A stretch of DNA of 64,000 nucleotides from Aptenodytes patagonicus (lineage: Eukaryota; Chordata; Aves; Sphenisciformes; Spheniscidae), in assembly GCF_965638725.1 (NCBI RefSeq), contig NC_134970.1, forward strand, positions 501,001 through 565,000, given 5' to 3'. This document shows, piece by piece, positions 1 to 31,500 of this stretch. How positions within the stretch are numbered: position 1 is the first letter of the stretch; the number at the start of each line of letters is the position of its first letter. The translations under genes were made by a program, and so were the position numbers. The notes beneath the pieces are model-generated. The model had not been told where the DNA came from, searched no databases, and saw nothing but the letters and a program-made list of their open reading frames with translations.

Positions 1-1345
1 TGAGGGGAACACAAGGAACAGGGAATTTGGGAACAGGATCTCTCCGATGACACAGTTAAAAAGTAAAAATGAGAAAGTGTTCAGCTATTGACACTTTACT
101 GGGTCCCAGAGAGCAAGTTACACTCCGTACACTGCACTAAGCCATAACACAAACTGCACCCCTAGCAGGACACAGCATTTACTATTGTACCTCTAAATTC
201 ACATGCAGTACTCTTGGAAAAAGATAAACTAAGGGATTTAATAGAAGGCACGGTAGGTCTTTTGTATCATGAAAGAGCAAAGTTATCTGTGATGAAACTA
301 CCAAGGCACATATTAGTCCATCAAATGTCTAATTAAAACTAGATTCTTAGCATACAATTTGCACTCTCAGGAAAAGCAGGGTTTGGATTCAGGTGGGCCT
401 CCTTCAAGTGTATTCTGCTTTTTAGATACCGTTACCTGTATAATTATGCTAAACAAACCAGAAATCACAGAATGCCACCAAAATTATTTGGACTGAACAA
501 TCTAAAAATTACTCCTCTACAAGTAGGTCAGTAAGTACAATATACTGCCTGGAGAGTAAAACTAATAAAGTATGTGTTAATGTCAGCAGAAACTAAAACT
601 ATGCAAATAAATAAAAGTGCACTTAATTATAAAGGCAATTACAATTTTTCAGTGAATAAAACCTGTGAATCACAGGGTACTCGCTATATATGAAAACATT
701 ACTTTTTGGAAATAAAAATTGTTTTAAATTACGACACATTACTAATGTTTAAAATATCATTTTTTAGAATTATTTGTGAATTTTGCTATCGCATATTGTT
801 TAAACTGCAAACAACAGAAATAGGTATGTCATTGCTACACATCGATTCACACTAACAATGTAACTGAGAAGGATTCAGAAATAATTTTGTTGGTTTAAAG
901 ATGAAAATTTAACATGAGTAATCTGTGTTGCTACTTCTGTTTACTCGGATCTCGCTTCTCACAGAAACCATTTCTTCTAAAATTTGTTGCCACGTTTTTA
1001 AAGTGTAGGCAAAAATGTACACCACTACCTATAAGGCAGTGTACACCCGTGAAAAAATACAGCCTGTTTTTAGCAGCTGAATACTACATATTTATTCCCA
1101 TTATTAAATCAAACTCCTAAAACCAGGGAGGCACATGACAAAATAATTTAGACTTTAAATATTCCAGGAAAACAAAACAAAACAAGAAAACACTGTCTTA
1201 GAAGTGATCTGCATTTAACCTTTCAGAGTGTTCTGAGAACCCCCTGCATCCACCCCGGCACCAGAGGGGCAGTCAGGTTCTCCTGGATGGTGCTAGGAAT
1301 TGCAGTTAACTCTACGGGGTTTTTTGGGTTTGGTTTTTTTTTTAC
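1..1345. other. HIPK1 intron, left edge of window
   Basis: AT-rich sequence following the donor at 1345 of the exon that encodes ...SGVLTQ. I looked for the next conserved HIPK1 exon (GSCTPLMVAT in human) on the minus strand and did not find it, so it must lie left of the window. No repeat family is recognised. The short open frames here have no family resemblance. Confidence 0.7.
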
Positions 1346-14658
<13,313 letters not shown>

Positions 14659-14939
14659 CTAGGAAGGCATCCTTTTGAACTGCTGATGCTAAGGGCACCC
14701 ACAGAGCAAGGCTCTCCGGTGGAATTACTGCATTTTACCTCACTGCCTGCAGCATAAGAAGCAGACAGCTCTTTAGCCAGCTTTCGAAAGGCTAAAGAGA
14801 TCCCAGCACAAGATGGGAAAACAGTACTGAAGAATGGAAGACGGCACGGAAGTGGGAAGATGCTGAGAAAATTAAGAGCACTTTCCCCCCCCGCGCCCAG
14901 GCCTGTTCCCCCCGCAACTGTAAAAACAGAGTCAACGTG

Positions 14940-16150
14940 AAGTCTAAACCGGACAAGTCAAACTCCTCATCGGAAGCTGCTCCGGCAGAGCACGCCGCAG
15001 GGGCAGGGGCAGCGCCCGACGCGCGGTCTGAAACGCCACGACCCGAGGACGACGGCCAGGAACGCGCCGCCAGCCTGCTCGCCCGGCCCGGCGCCGGGGC
15101 GAGGGCCCGGCCCCGCCGCGGGCGGACAGCCGCCGACGGCGCGGCCCCCCCCCCCGCCCCGGCGCGGAGGAAGCCCGCAGCGCCGCGCCGCCCCGCTCGG
15201 AGCGGGGCGGGGGGGGGCGGGCCTCCGCCGCGCGGGCGCTGAGGCTTCCCGAGCCCGCCGGGCCGCGCCGGCCCTCCCCACGCCCGTCCGCCCGCACTCA
15301 CCGCCGGTGGGGGGTTCTCAGCCGCGGGCCGGACCTGCCTGGGGGACACACAAGGGTGCGGAGCCCCGCAGCGGGCGCATCATAGCCCCGCCGCGGCCGC
15401 CGGCCCGGCCCGCTCGGCCCGCGCACGCCGGGGGGAGCCCCCAGGCCGCTCCGCCGCCGCCAGGCTCCGCCGCGCCCTCACGGCCCGGCCGGGCTCCCCC
15501 CGCCCTGCGCCGCCGCCGCCGCCGCCGCCCGGGCCCGAGCGCTCCCGCCGCGCCTCTCCGGGCCCCTCGGCCGCCCGCGCCAGACTGAGCCAGCCGAGCC
15601 CCGAGCCGGCCAGGCGGGCCGAGCGCCGAGCCCGCCCACGTGACCCCGCGCGCCGCCGCCGTGACGCGTGCGCGGCGGAAGGGGGCGGGCGCCGCCGAGG
15701 CGGAAGCGCTGGGCCCGGCCCGGGGAAGCTTCGGCCGGGCCGGGCCGGGCCGGGCTCTGCCCGGGCGGCGCGAGGCCCCGCCGGCCCGGGGCGGCTCTCC
15801 TCCGGGGCCGCTGCCCCGCCCCGGGGCCGGCGGCCCGCGGCCTCCCCTCCGCCCGGGCCGGCGAGGCCGGCCGCCGGAGCGGTGATGAAGCGGCTACGCG
15901 AGGGCCAGGGGTCGTTTCCGTCCCGGTACCCGGGACCGCAGCGCCGCTGCCCGGGAGCCTTTCCAGCAACCCGCACCCCATGGGAGCGGCCTGCCTGCCG
16001 CCGCCGGGCCCGCGCCGCCCCCCGGGCGGCCTCGCCGTTTCCCCCAGCCGGCGTCCGCCAAACGAGCGCGGGGGAGGCCGCGGCCGCCGGAGCGCTCCCG
16101 TGTGCCAAGGGGGAGGTTGGGAAAGGCGGCCGGGCCGCCTTCTCGGAGGT
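14940..16150. promoter_or_regulatory. CpG-island promoter of HIPK1
   Basis: Very GC-rich, CpG-dense segment beginning just upstream of the first HIPK1 intron's acceptor side and containing the presumed transcription start. A splice donor reading minus-strand CGGCG|GTGAGTG lies at 15302/15301, so a non-coding first exon probably ends at 15302 and joins the ATG exon at 14531. An E-box of USF/TFE type, CACGTGAC, sits at 15637-15644, and GC boxes flank it. The long open frames across this island are by-products of base composition. The exact start site cannot be read from the sequence. Confidence 0.8.
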
Positions 16151-19100
16151 CGAACACTTCTGAAAGGGATTAGGCGAGTCAGATCAGCGTCACGCGCTCG
16201 GGAACTCCATCCTTAAGGGTTTTTTAATTCGGCCTCTTGCAGAGTCAGTATTACAGAGACGTTTCTCGGTTTTCTTTCAAAAGCTTACAGCGTTTAAAGG
16301 TGTTTACAAATACTCCTACCAAAATCTCAGAAACTTTCACAGCTTCATATTTACTCTTACACGAACAGCAGTGCAATAAGCGTCAGCCTGCACCCTGTGA
16401 AAGAATGAAGGCTGGTAGTGTGCATCCAGGTGGAGATGAAGATTAGTGGGAAAAAAGAACATGCAATAGAAAAAAACCAAACCTTGGTCTCGCAATCCAC
16501 TGTTTGCTACAGTTAGATTGTTCTAGGCAAAGGCAGGAATAAGGTGAAAGATGGAGACTACACCAGCCCAGCAAAAGCCACCGCACGTCGTCATCTTGGG
16601 CTTTTTGAGGCTGTTGGAAACCCAGTCCTGTAACTCTGGGGCGTTGGTTAATGGGCCACAGCGATCCAAGGCCGAAGCAGCGATGCCGAGTTGGCAAAAA
16701 CATGCCTACATGTCCCTGAATGTCAGAGCACATTTAATAACATGACTTCCCTGAGGGTGTGACAGGTCTTGGTCCTCAGACAAAAAGTGCCGAATTCTAG
16801 CACCGAGCAAAGCGTGCATCCGTCAGGGATGGCTGTATGATCATCTTTAAAAAGTACCAAGTAATACCTGCTACACATAAAAACATAAAGGCAGAAGTAT
16901 TACTCCACTGATCCTTCTGAAATGCAGAAGGAAATCGCCCCCCCGAGACCCCTGAAAACAACGTAAGGCCCCAGAAAGCGCTCCTGGGGACCCTCCACAG
17001 CATCCCCTCCACCCCTCTGCCGCGAGGGCTGGGCCCTCCCTGCAGAGCATGTCCGTCCTCCTGACCGTCACGACTTCTCCAGCTGAGGCCTGCACCAGTC
17101 GGCACAGTGCCCCACCTCAGGTGGGCGGGAGAGTTCATGCAGACACACGCTAAAATTCAGATGCGGGAACGCACACTGACAGAGCCTTCGTCTCGGTGTT
17201 TGCTATTACACAAGCGCCTTTCTAAACCATCCTCAGGGCCACCATCGGATCCCCCGGGGAGGGAGAAAGCTCGGGGTGTATCGAGGAGGTTTTCTGCTTT
17301 GCAGAAACTTAAGTGCAACTTTTTTCCATGAGAGATTGCTGGGCAAGTCTAACTGCAGCCATGATTTGGGGCACTAAATAATGCTGCAATGGACAGTGAG
17401 ACAACCAGCTGCCAGCAGAGAAGAGTGAATGGGACAGTGTTGCTCTTTTGTATAAAATCCTACAAGTAACGTGTGTGCATGCTTAAGACTCAAGAAATCA
17501 CATTTTCTACTTTCTTCCTCTAGCAAAATACCATTCAGACGCTCACCCCTCTGTACTATCTGCTAAAGGAAGGTCTCGGTCCTGCATGGAGGACGTGGGG
17601 GTTGCATTTCTCTTGGCCTTATTTTCTTCAGGCTTACAGTGAACTCCAAAGCCAGAAAGTATGGAACACACTTCAGCAAGGGCTTGGCTCAGAGCCCCTT
17701 GAAACCCGAGGGAGCCTGACATGGTCTGTGATCTGGGCTTTCTGCGGAACTCACCCCTATGAGAAGGGGGAAATCGCCTCCCCAGGCTCTCCCTCCACCT
17801 CCCCCATGCTGTTCTGCAGCTCCCGCCTGTGGGGTGAGAAGCACGGCTTCCCAGATGGCCCAAACCCTACACTCCATCGTTTACCGGGAGCAATGCCTGG
17901 AAAGCAAGCACAGGATCAGCCCCACATGGTGCTCCATGCTGCACGTCTGTCCTGAGTGGAGCATGCACACAAAATGAAAATATTCTCATCTTCCCGAGCA
18001 CCTGCTCACGAAGTCCCAGACTCCCTGAGCCAGGGCCAAGAGGCTTTCTGTCAAGTAAGGTCTGTCCCAAACAATTTAGTGTGCACTCACGGCTGCTTGT
18101 GCTGAGGCTGGCCTTTGGCCAAGCACAAAGTGACAGCAAAGAAAATTTAGGCACTGTAGCGACCTTAGCAAAAGAGCCCAAATTTAGCAGAAGGAATCGC
18201 GAATGCACACAGAATACCCACAGCCAGACAGCAGCTCATTTGAAGGCAGCACCTCACATGATTATCAGGGTGACTCTACCTTTTCTCCTCATCCTACTAC
18301 TTTTTCAGAGGGGTCCATAAAAGAGCACAAAGCCAGAGATTTTAAGCTTGAGGTTAATTTGGAATAAGCCCAAAGCTACAACGCACCATATAGGAAATTA
18401 TGTAAACTCACTGAATTAGTTTTCTTGGTGAAGAAGAAAAGATTTCCCCATGACACACTTCTTTTTATCTAGAAAACAACAGTAAGAAGAACCTGTGCTG
18501 CAGAAATGGACAGCAGCTCTGCAGCAGAAGAGAGAGAAGCTGTCGTTCGCCTTGTAGCACAGGAAGCAGAGTTAGAAACACTACTGAGCGGAGTGCTCTA
18601 GGGTGCTCCCTACGAAGTTACATTATACACGTTTGCTGTGGAGCGCATGAGCTAGTTAAGTTTTACCTCCCTCTCTTGGTAGCAACCTAAGCTTAAAGAG
18701 TACATTTCCTTCTCTCCATAGCATAGGCAGGGTACCCCTTCATGATTTTCTACTCTGTTTTAGAGAAGCTAGAGCCAAATAAACTGTTTCATAGTATAGC
18801 GATTGGACTTTCACAGGCAACTGCGTGGAAGGAACTCAGCAGGCAGCCCTGCTCCCAGAACCATAAGCCTGCCCTGCCCTCATGACATGCCAGCATTTGA
18901 TCAAAGCTTGTTAAAACAGTGCTGAAAACTTGCCAAAAGGAACTCGGCTCGCTCCTAGCTCCTCTGTAGGCTCTGTAAGGCCTTGGGTGAGTTGTTTCAT
19001 CCCACTGGGGCTCGGTTCCCAACTGCGGAACAGAGATAAGCCACTCAAGCATGCTCTGCGTATATAGATTTGGGAGGACTTTGGTCTGAGCACCGTTTTT

Positions 19101-22100
19101 TTTTTTTCCTGCCAGGATAACTGTAAGTTTCCAAGCATGTGGCCCTTAGATACCCCACAGTCAAGCTAATACTTGGCTACAGCTTCTCATTGTCACTCTT
19201 GTGAGCAAAACACACCTGTGGTAGCAGTGTTGACAGAGCCCTGTGCAGCTGAGCTGGAAGCAGCACGTTCAGACCCTGGTGTAGATAACACTCCAGCTCT
19301 CCGCTGCACCGACACTCCCCTGTGTGCTAGGCTGGCGGTAGGAAAAGAGGGACATTTTGGAGGCAAGCATGAGGGAGAACAAGGCCTGTAAAAGGCCAGC
19401 TATTTACTGCCAGGAGACTTCGGGGAAGCTGAAGGATTCTCAGAAACACTATACTGCCACTCTTCCTCACAAGGCCATGTTTTGTTTTCCAGGATTTTAG
19501 GATAACACACAAAAGTAGTATTTTAACACCTAAGAGAGGAAGGAAACATGGCACTCTAAAATGCCTCATGCACCTGCTGTGCTGAGGCAAGGATCTCCAG
19601 CATGCAGACTGTTGGTCAAGTCTCTCCTGCTTCTATTTCCTTTTAAAACCATGGAGAGATTTTAGGTTTCCTTGGCTCTATGTAATTTGGATAATTTATT
19701 TCTGAAGTGGCAGGAATTACCTTTTAAGCTCTAGTAACAGAAGCCAGCATTTCTCTGCAGTTTTAACTAAGTGTTCAGAAATGGGGTGCAGATCCCCAGC
19801 TTCTGAAGTCTCTGCAATTTTCACTCCTTTTTGTGTGATCAGAGTTGCCTCTGTAAAGAATTAACATTTACAACTCCATTTTGCCCAGAGGTTCACCAGG
19901 AGGTTCCCTACTTCATTTACTTGAATAAATGATTGATAAGAGTGGTTGATAAGGATAAAGGAGGAAAGGCTGGATGCCACAGAACATCAGCAGTGAAACG
20001 CATCAGATCTCCGAGGTAATTCGCAACATACCTAAATGGAGCAGTGACTCAGAAGGCAAGCATTCCTTCTGAGCAATGGAGAGGCTGCACGCAAGAAGTG
20101 GAATCTGGGAGTTCAGGCAGTGCTTCACTCACCTGCCTGTCAAATGAGTCACTTAAATTTCAACAATATTAAAATAACAGCCTGCACCTCCAAGGCAGCC
20201 AGCAGCAGACAAAACACTACAAGTATAGCACAGTTATTTCCCTGGCAGTCTTGGATGTTACAAAGGTGCAGGTGTCTCCACTCATACTGACCCAATGGGG
20301 CTCTGCAGTTGAGTTTTGAGTAGCAAATAATCCACACAGAAACCCCCAAGAAACAGGACCATACAGACCACAGGAAGAAGCTTCAGCTGCCCTTGCTACC
20401 CCTTTTGAAGTGTATTTCACAGAACACCGCTCCATCGCTTCTGATGTCCCCTTAGCAGCTGGCAGGCACAATCAACAGGCAGTCCCAGTGAGAGGCGCTG
20501 CTTACATTATAGTGATAAATGTTGCAGTGCCTGGGAAGGCACAGGGTTGGAGTTAGGACTCCTGTTTGCCAGCCAGCTTTCCAAACGTACCCACTCTGGC
20601 TGTCATCATGATTACTGTCCAGGACAGCCTTGTTTTTAGCAGGTGTGGCTGCTGCACCTACAGGCATCTTTGCTTTCCACAAGCCCTAGCTTTACTCAAA
20701 GAGCAAACGCTTCCCTTTCTGGCTTGATTCAGGGAATTCAACCCATCTAGCTGACGGGTCTTAGAGAGACCTTGCAGGACGCTACATTCAGAAAAGACTC
20801 TGATCGTGATCAAGATCACATGACACATTTTGTGTTGAAAGTAACAAAAAGGAAGCTAGAAAAAGCTGAATAACAAGCTGGTTTGTTACTCCAGGAAAGT
20901 GCCTAGTGACCATTTCCACTCTAGTGTTGCTGCCTTGACCCCATGGGGAGCCAATTTGTAATGTTTTTAGTGCAGTTTGGCATGGATAACTACAGTGTTT
21001 CCAGGCTCCACAGTGGGTACCCGCTGGCTAGTCGCACCACTGATGCTTCCTGATTGTGCCAGCGAGGCTGTGGCTCTCTGCAGCTGATCTGGAGCAGGAA
21101 AGTGCCTGACCTCTAACTAACAGAGCCAATTTTGCTGTTCAGCCACAGTATTCCTTCCAAACAATGCTGCTAAGACTGAGCACTTTACACCCCTAAGCAG
21201 ATGGTTCATTATCTTCCATCCCATTTGCCACTGAGTGATAAGAACAGGCAGTGGGCCTAGCAGAACACTGGCAGTTACCAGAAATGTTTTGCAGTCAAGC
21301 AGAATTCAGACTTGCAGACTTGAGTGCAGAGACTGCAGAGGATCTAGTAACCCATTCCGGAAAGTCCAGAACTCAAGAACCCAGACAATTCCTACTTTTT
21401 CCAGCCAGTAACCTGAAAACACGCATTGACAGTTAACATTAGGATGGTGCTTTCAGGAGAGCAGAACTCTGTCCAGCTGCAGTTGGCTGGATACAAAAGC
21501 AGTGCTGTCTGGAGGTATTAGTAGATTAATAGATAGAAAATAGATTAATAGACTTGGAAGCACTTCATTTTCTAGATTTCTTTAAGCACCATTTTTTAAA
21601 TGTACCTTAATACATATTATTTGTAATGCACCTTGGAATGAACCAGTCATTGTCAATGAGGCATATAGAAAGAAGAATCTCTGGGGCTCTCAGATTCCCC
21701 CTTCTTGCTTCTTTCATCACATCCATCCCCATTAATTACTTCAGCTGCAGGCAGCTCCCACCCTCTGCAGCTCAACTTGAATCAACCTGGCAGTATCTTT
21801 TGTCACAAAAGACAAGTAAGTCACTGCAAAAGGTAGATATAAGGCCCACACGCAGTGGGACCACACTGCCCGAGTGTAGTGTTAGAGACCCAACAGATGT
21901 AGATAGATATAAAAATAAATAAATTTTAAAAAATCTAACACCTACAAACTGGTTCTAGTTTCCTCCTTGTCCTCTAATAAGAGTTAAAGAAAGTAGAGCC
22001 CCATAGCTGAGCTCCTCTCTTCGGATGGGAAACTTGAGCAGAGAATGGGATGCAGCAGTAAGACCTCTAGAATCACTGCATTGATCTAGAAATTTGATCT

Positions 22101-22141
22101 AGAATCAACTGCATTGGCACTGGCAAGTGTCACACAGTTTT
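16151..22141. other. HIPK1-DCLRE1B intergenic region
   Basis: About 6 kb between the head of HIPK1 and the 3' end of DCLRE1B. DCLRE1B is transcribed leftward, so part of the right side must be its 3' untranslated region. I could not find a convincing minus-strand AATAAA close to the stop. I recognise no coding exon, RNA gene or repeat family. A short AT-rich duplication lies at 21519-21550. The region may hold regulatory elements of HIPK1, but the sequence alone does not show it. Confidence 0.6.
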
Positions 22142-23013
22142 TTAGGACGCTTCTCCCCTCCTAAAGAAATCTTCTACCAGCTTGTCAAATTTCTGTGAGG
22201 AATTCTGCTTTAGGATATTTAAGGGAGTGAGTAAATACTGCCCTGCAAATCCAGTTGGAAAGTGCTCATCAGAAACAGGTGCCTGGCTAACAGCGCTAGC
22301 TGCTCTTGCTACTCCTGGCTGTTCTCCACTCAGCTCTTCCTTTCCTTTCTCCTTGCCTGGGTGACAACAAGTGCAACCTTCTGAGCAGAAAGCTGACTCA
22401 CAGCAGTTCTGCTGAAGAACCTTAACACCCATGAACTCTTCAGATTTTTCAGTATGTTTCTCTGGGGACTCATAAACAACTCCTCGGGGCACAGAATGCC
22501 GGGCAGCTCTTTTCAAGAGACGCCTGGGTTCCTGCGCCTTCCTTTTGCTTTGCTGCTGTACAGACTCTTGCACAGGCTTTGGGATTTTGAGGTCAGGAAG
22601 TGCCTGGGGGGCAGAACTTAGGTATTTCTGAAAGTAAGCCTGGCATATGCCGCCCCTCACAATTGGAATGACCGAGCAAGGTTTCAGCCACTTCACAAAC
22701 TCGCACAGCTCCGAAAAGGATGAGTGATCCGAGTACAGAACGGGGTAGATGTTGGGGTGGGTGACCTTCACGGGCCTGCCGGTAGGGAGGATGGCAATGG
22801 TAGGGTGCAGCGTGTTCCAGCTGACAAGGGTATCCCAGCGGATCTCAGTGATATCCACAGCACGGATCCAGCCAGCCCCCTCCTCGGTGGTGAACACATC
22901 AGGCAGCTCCAGCAGCCGCATCTGCTCCAGGCGCCAGGGGCTCACCACAACCCAGGTGCTGAACTCCATTGCCAGGTCCACCAGCAGTGCCTCCTTCCCC
23001 AGGCTGTACACAC
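22142..23013 (-). CDS. DCLRE1B: DCLRE1B terminal exon (beta-CASP end, linker, TRF2-binding motif)
   Basis: The acceptor TTGCAG precedes 23013 and the TAA stop is 22144-22142. The exon begins inside GVYSLGKE and contains the last beta-CASP motif. A basic, probably disordered linker follows ([16 protein letters not shown]), then a GVVYESPE box shared with human Apollo, the cysteine cluster, and the TRF2 TRFH-binding peptide near the end. Confidence 0.95.
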
Positions 23014-23815
23014 CTGCAAGGAGAGCCATGAGCAGCACACCAGGGATGGGGCAAGGGGGCACAAGCCCCTGCCGAGGGGAGGGTGCTGAGGGCACTGCAG
23101 CGTGAAGCGGCACTCACCGATGACGACTTGGTGTCGTGGGTGCATGCGGATGACGTGGGCGGCCTGGCGCGTGGCATGCTGCCGCGAGGGCAGGGGCCGG
23201 TGCGGGTGGCAGTGGGTGTTGTCCAGGTAGAGGCGGTCAATGTGGCGGCCCCTCAGCGCCGGCTCACCCTGCATGGTGCTCGTGTAGCGGAAGTCCCCTG
23301 CAAGGACAGGGCCGTCAGGGCAGAGCGGGGGCCGCGGCAGGGGCCGCGGGGGCCTGCCCCGTACCTGTGTAGAGGATGGTGCCGAAGGCACCCTCAAAGA
23401 GGAACATGACAGAGCCGGGGCAGTGGTTGGAGTCAAGCAGCGTCACTGTCACCTCCTTGCCCAGCACGTGGCTCTGCCCCACCTCCAGCGGCCGGATCCA
23501 GCACGTCGGCACCTGCGGGGACAACCGGGCGGTGAGGACCGGGCGGGGCGGCGAGGACCGGGGGGGGGCGGCGAGGACCGGGCGGGGCGGCGAGGACCGG
23601 GCGGGGCGGCGGCCGGGCACACCTACCTGGAGGCGGCGGTGCAGGAGGCAGGCGGTGAGCGGCGAGCAGTACAGCGGGCGGCTCCAGGTGCTGCTGAGCC
23701 CCACCGTGTGGTCCGAGTGCATGTGCGACAGAAAGAAGAGGCGAGCACCCGCCGCTCTCCGCACGCTCCAGAAGTCCACGGCGATGGGCGTACCGGAGAT
23801 CACCGTCCCGCTCAT
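22142..23815 (-). CDS. DCLRE1B: DCLRE1B / Apollo, telomere 5' exonuclease (SNM1B)
   Basis: Metallo-beta-lactamase/beta-CASP 5'-to-3' exonuclease. It is brought to telomeres by TRF2, where it makes 3' overhangs at leading-strand ends, and it also acts in crosslink repair. Exons: 23815-23627, 23512-23365, 23297-23118, 23013-22142; 1,389 nt, 462 aa. MBL motifs: D14 in AVDFW, HMHSDH at 31-36, H93 in SNHCPG, D114 in TGDFRY. Beta-CASP motifs: YLDNTHC around 138 and LYSDHSS around 268. The C-terminus keeps the TRF2-binding motif YLLTPL at 432-437. Human Apollo is 532 aa from memory; the bird protein is shorter in the linker, which carries an unusual cysteine cluster (376-389). The start [16 protein letters not shown] aligns with the family N-terminus. 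The three introns are only 114, 67 and 104 nt. The gene is divergent from AP4B1 across 256 bp. Confidence 0.96.
23534..23610. repeat. GC-rich 19-bp minisatellite, four units
   Basis: Four head-to-tail units beginning GAGGACCGGG start at 23534, 23553, 23573 and 23592. Spacing is 19, 20 and 19 bases; one unit has an expanded G run. They make up most of DCLRE1B intron 1 (114 nt), leaving only short splice-site margins. Confidence 0.9.
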
Positions 23816-24071
23816 GGCGGCCGCCCGCCCCGCCGCTTCCCGCCGAATTTGGTGGGCGGTGCCGCGCAGGCGCAGGCGGCGCGGGGCGGGGCCAAGTCGC
23901 ACGTCAGGGGCAGGGCGGGGACGTGTGCTCAGCGTGCGGGGAGGGCCGAGGCGTCACGTCAGAGGCGGGGCTGGGGCGCGTACGTAGGGCGTGACGTGAC
24001 GTGACGTGACGTGACGTGACGGCGGGCCAGCGGCCGCGGGAGCCAGGCACCATCTTCTCGTAGCCGGGGCT
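23816..24071. promoter_or_regulatory. Bidirectional DCLRE1B/AP4B1 promoter
   Basis: The 256 bases between two divergent start codons lie in a CpG island running from about 23.1 to 24.7 kb. Readable sites include an NRF1-like GCGCAGGCGC at 23864-23873, several GC boxes, separate CACGTCAG elements (around 23900 and 23955) and a perfect (GTGAC)6 array at 23991-24020. No TATA box is visible. Both genes must begin within this interval, so their 5' UTRs are short. Confidence 0.85.
23991..24020. repeat. (GTGAC)6 pentamer array, CRE-like
   Basis: Six perfect GTGAC units. The junctions form overlapping TGACGTGA octamers, one base away from the ATF/CREB palindrome TGACGTCA. The array lies about 50 bases upstream of the AP4B1 start codon in the shared promoter. 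Confidence 0.95.
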
Positions 24072-30034
<5,963 letters not shown>

Positions 30035-31500
30035 TTGTTCACGGCTGCCAGTAGGCTGCTTGCTCGGGGCACAGGAAAAGTTTCTTCTTCTGGCTTCATT
30101 TGCCATACTTGATGCTGGTTTTGTACTTTTAAACTGTGGGAGTGTTAGCGGCCCTTTCCTGGAGCAGAGCTGGGCCTAGCAAGGACATGTGGTGTGGGAG
30201 TAGCTGCAGCTCGCAGGTATGGGATTGCGGCAGCTGGTGAATGGGGCAGGGTGAACGGTCTGTCCTCCCTCTGGGCTGGGGAAAGGACAAGGTAATGCAT
30301 TCGTGAGCCCACTGCTTCTGGCATGAGTCACAGAAGTGGTGGCAGCTATGGTGATTGTCACAAGGCACTAACGTGACTGGTGGAACCAGAAATGAGCAAA
30401 ATTCAGGGATGTGTTTTGGAGAGTTTTTTTCATGAGAATTGTAAATAATTCAAAAACCAGTTCAGAGACTCCAGGACTCTGCTGCTTATCTCACATTAAG
30501 AGGAACAGTGCAGTGAAGAGAGAAGTATTTAGTTCTTGGCTCCCTTTACATGTGGTTTAGTTTTCTGTCTGATAGACGGATTTTGATAGTAGCTTCCCTT
30601 ACAGGTGAACAGAGCTCTGCTGTGTCAGAGGTGGGTGGACAGGGTACATCGTGCTCGCTAGAAACAGTATGTTTCTTTTTCAAGAGAAAGAAGTGTATTT
30701 TCTAGTTGAATTGTGTTACTGCAATCATGAATCGCCCTCTCTGAAATTCCCCCCTCGGAACTACTGTAAGAAAATGCAGGAGTGTGCAGGTTGTGTATGA
30801 TGTGTTTGCGTGAGTTAATAAGGCATGGGTTTTGTAGCCTGCATCACTTTGGCCATGTCAGTGAGCTGTCAGTCCTTGGTGCTCACACCAATAATGGAAG
30901 AATTGCTGTTTAGATAATTAACCTGTATGGAATATTAAATTTTTGCTGATACTGATTTTTACCATTTGTTACTTTGTAACTAGAACGGGTATTTAAAGGT
31001 TTGTTTTCTGTGTAGTACTTACTTCTGTGCAGTCCTGTCATCCTGTCCTCACAATACAGTACACGAGATGGTGCAGTGCTGTAAATTTTTACAGTTTTTG
31101 AAGTTACACTCTGGCCAGCCTTGGGACTTGTTTTTTGAAGAGCATGTTGACGGCACTCCATCTGCTCTACTGAAAGTTACGGAGAGTTGGACTTCGTACG
31201 GTGTCATGAAAAGTGTCCTTGTCAGAGCCATGTTTCACACAGTGGCAAAACCCTGAAGAAGGCTCCTTGGCTGAAGGTTGAGGTGCATTGGTTACCATAA
31301 CAGGGCTTTATGGCACTCCATAAGGAGTGGCTTTGTTAACCCTATTCTGTAAGATTTCTTTTAATGACTGTATTGTACCTTTAAATTGCAATATGCCTTC
31401 CATGCACTTCACTGAAACACTGCTGTCACTGTTAAACAACAGGTTTTAGATTTTATTGTTGATTTTCCTAATAAAAATGTGACTCATTCCTGGCTGTTTT
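30035..31500 (+). other. AP4B1 3' untranslated region
   Basis: Sequence after the TGA stop at 30032-30034 up to just past AATAAA at 31470-31475, followed by a GT-rich stretch. It contains no other recognisable gene. The extent is inferred from the first strong poly(A) signal. Confidence 0.6.
31470..31475 (+). terminator. Poly(A) signal of AP4B1
   Basis: Canonical AATAAA, followed within 30 bases by a T/G-rich segment. It is the first strong plus-strand signal after the AP4B1 stop that I found. Confidence 0.6.

Noticed and set aside
14792-16216. Several long Arg/Ala/Gly/Pro-rich frames on both strands of the HIPK1 CpG island
   Set aside because: High GC removes stop codons in all frames; typical island artefacts.
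22724-24004. Plus-strand frames of 100-200 codons opposite DCLRE1B
   Set aside because: Shadows of the real minus-strand exons and GC-rich introns.
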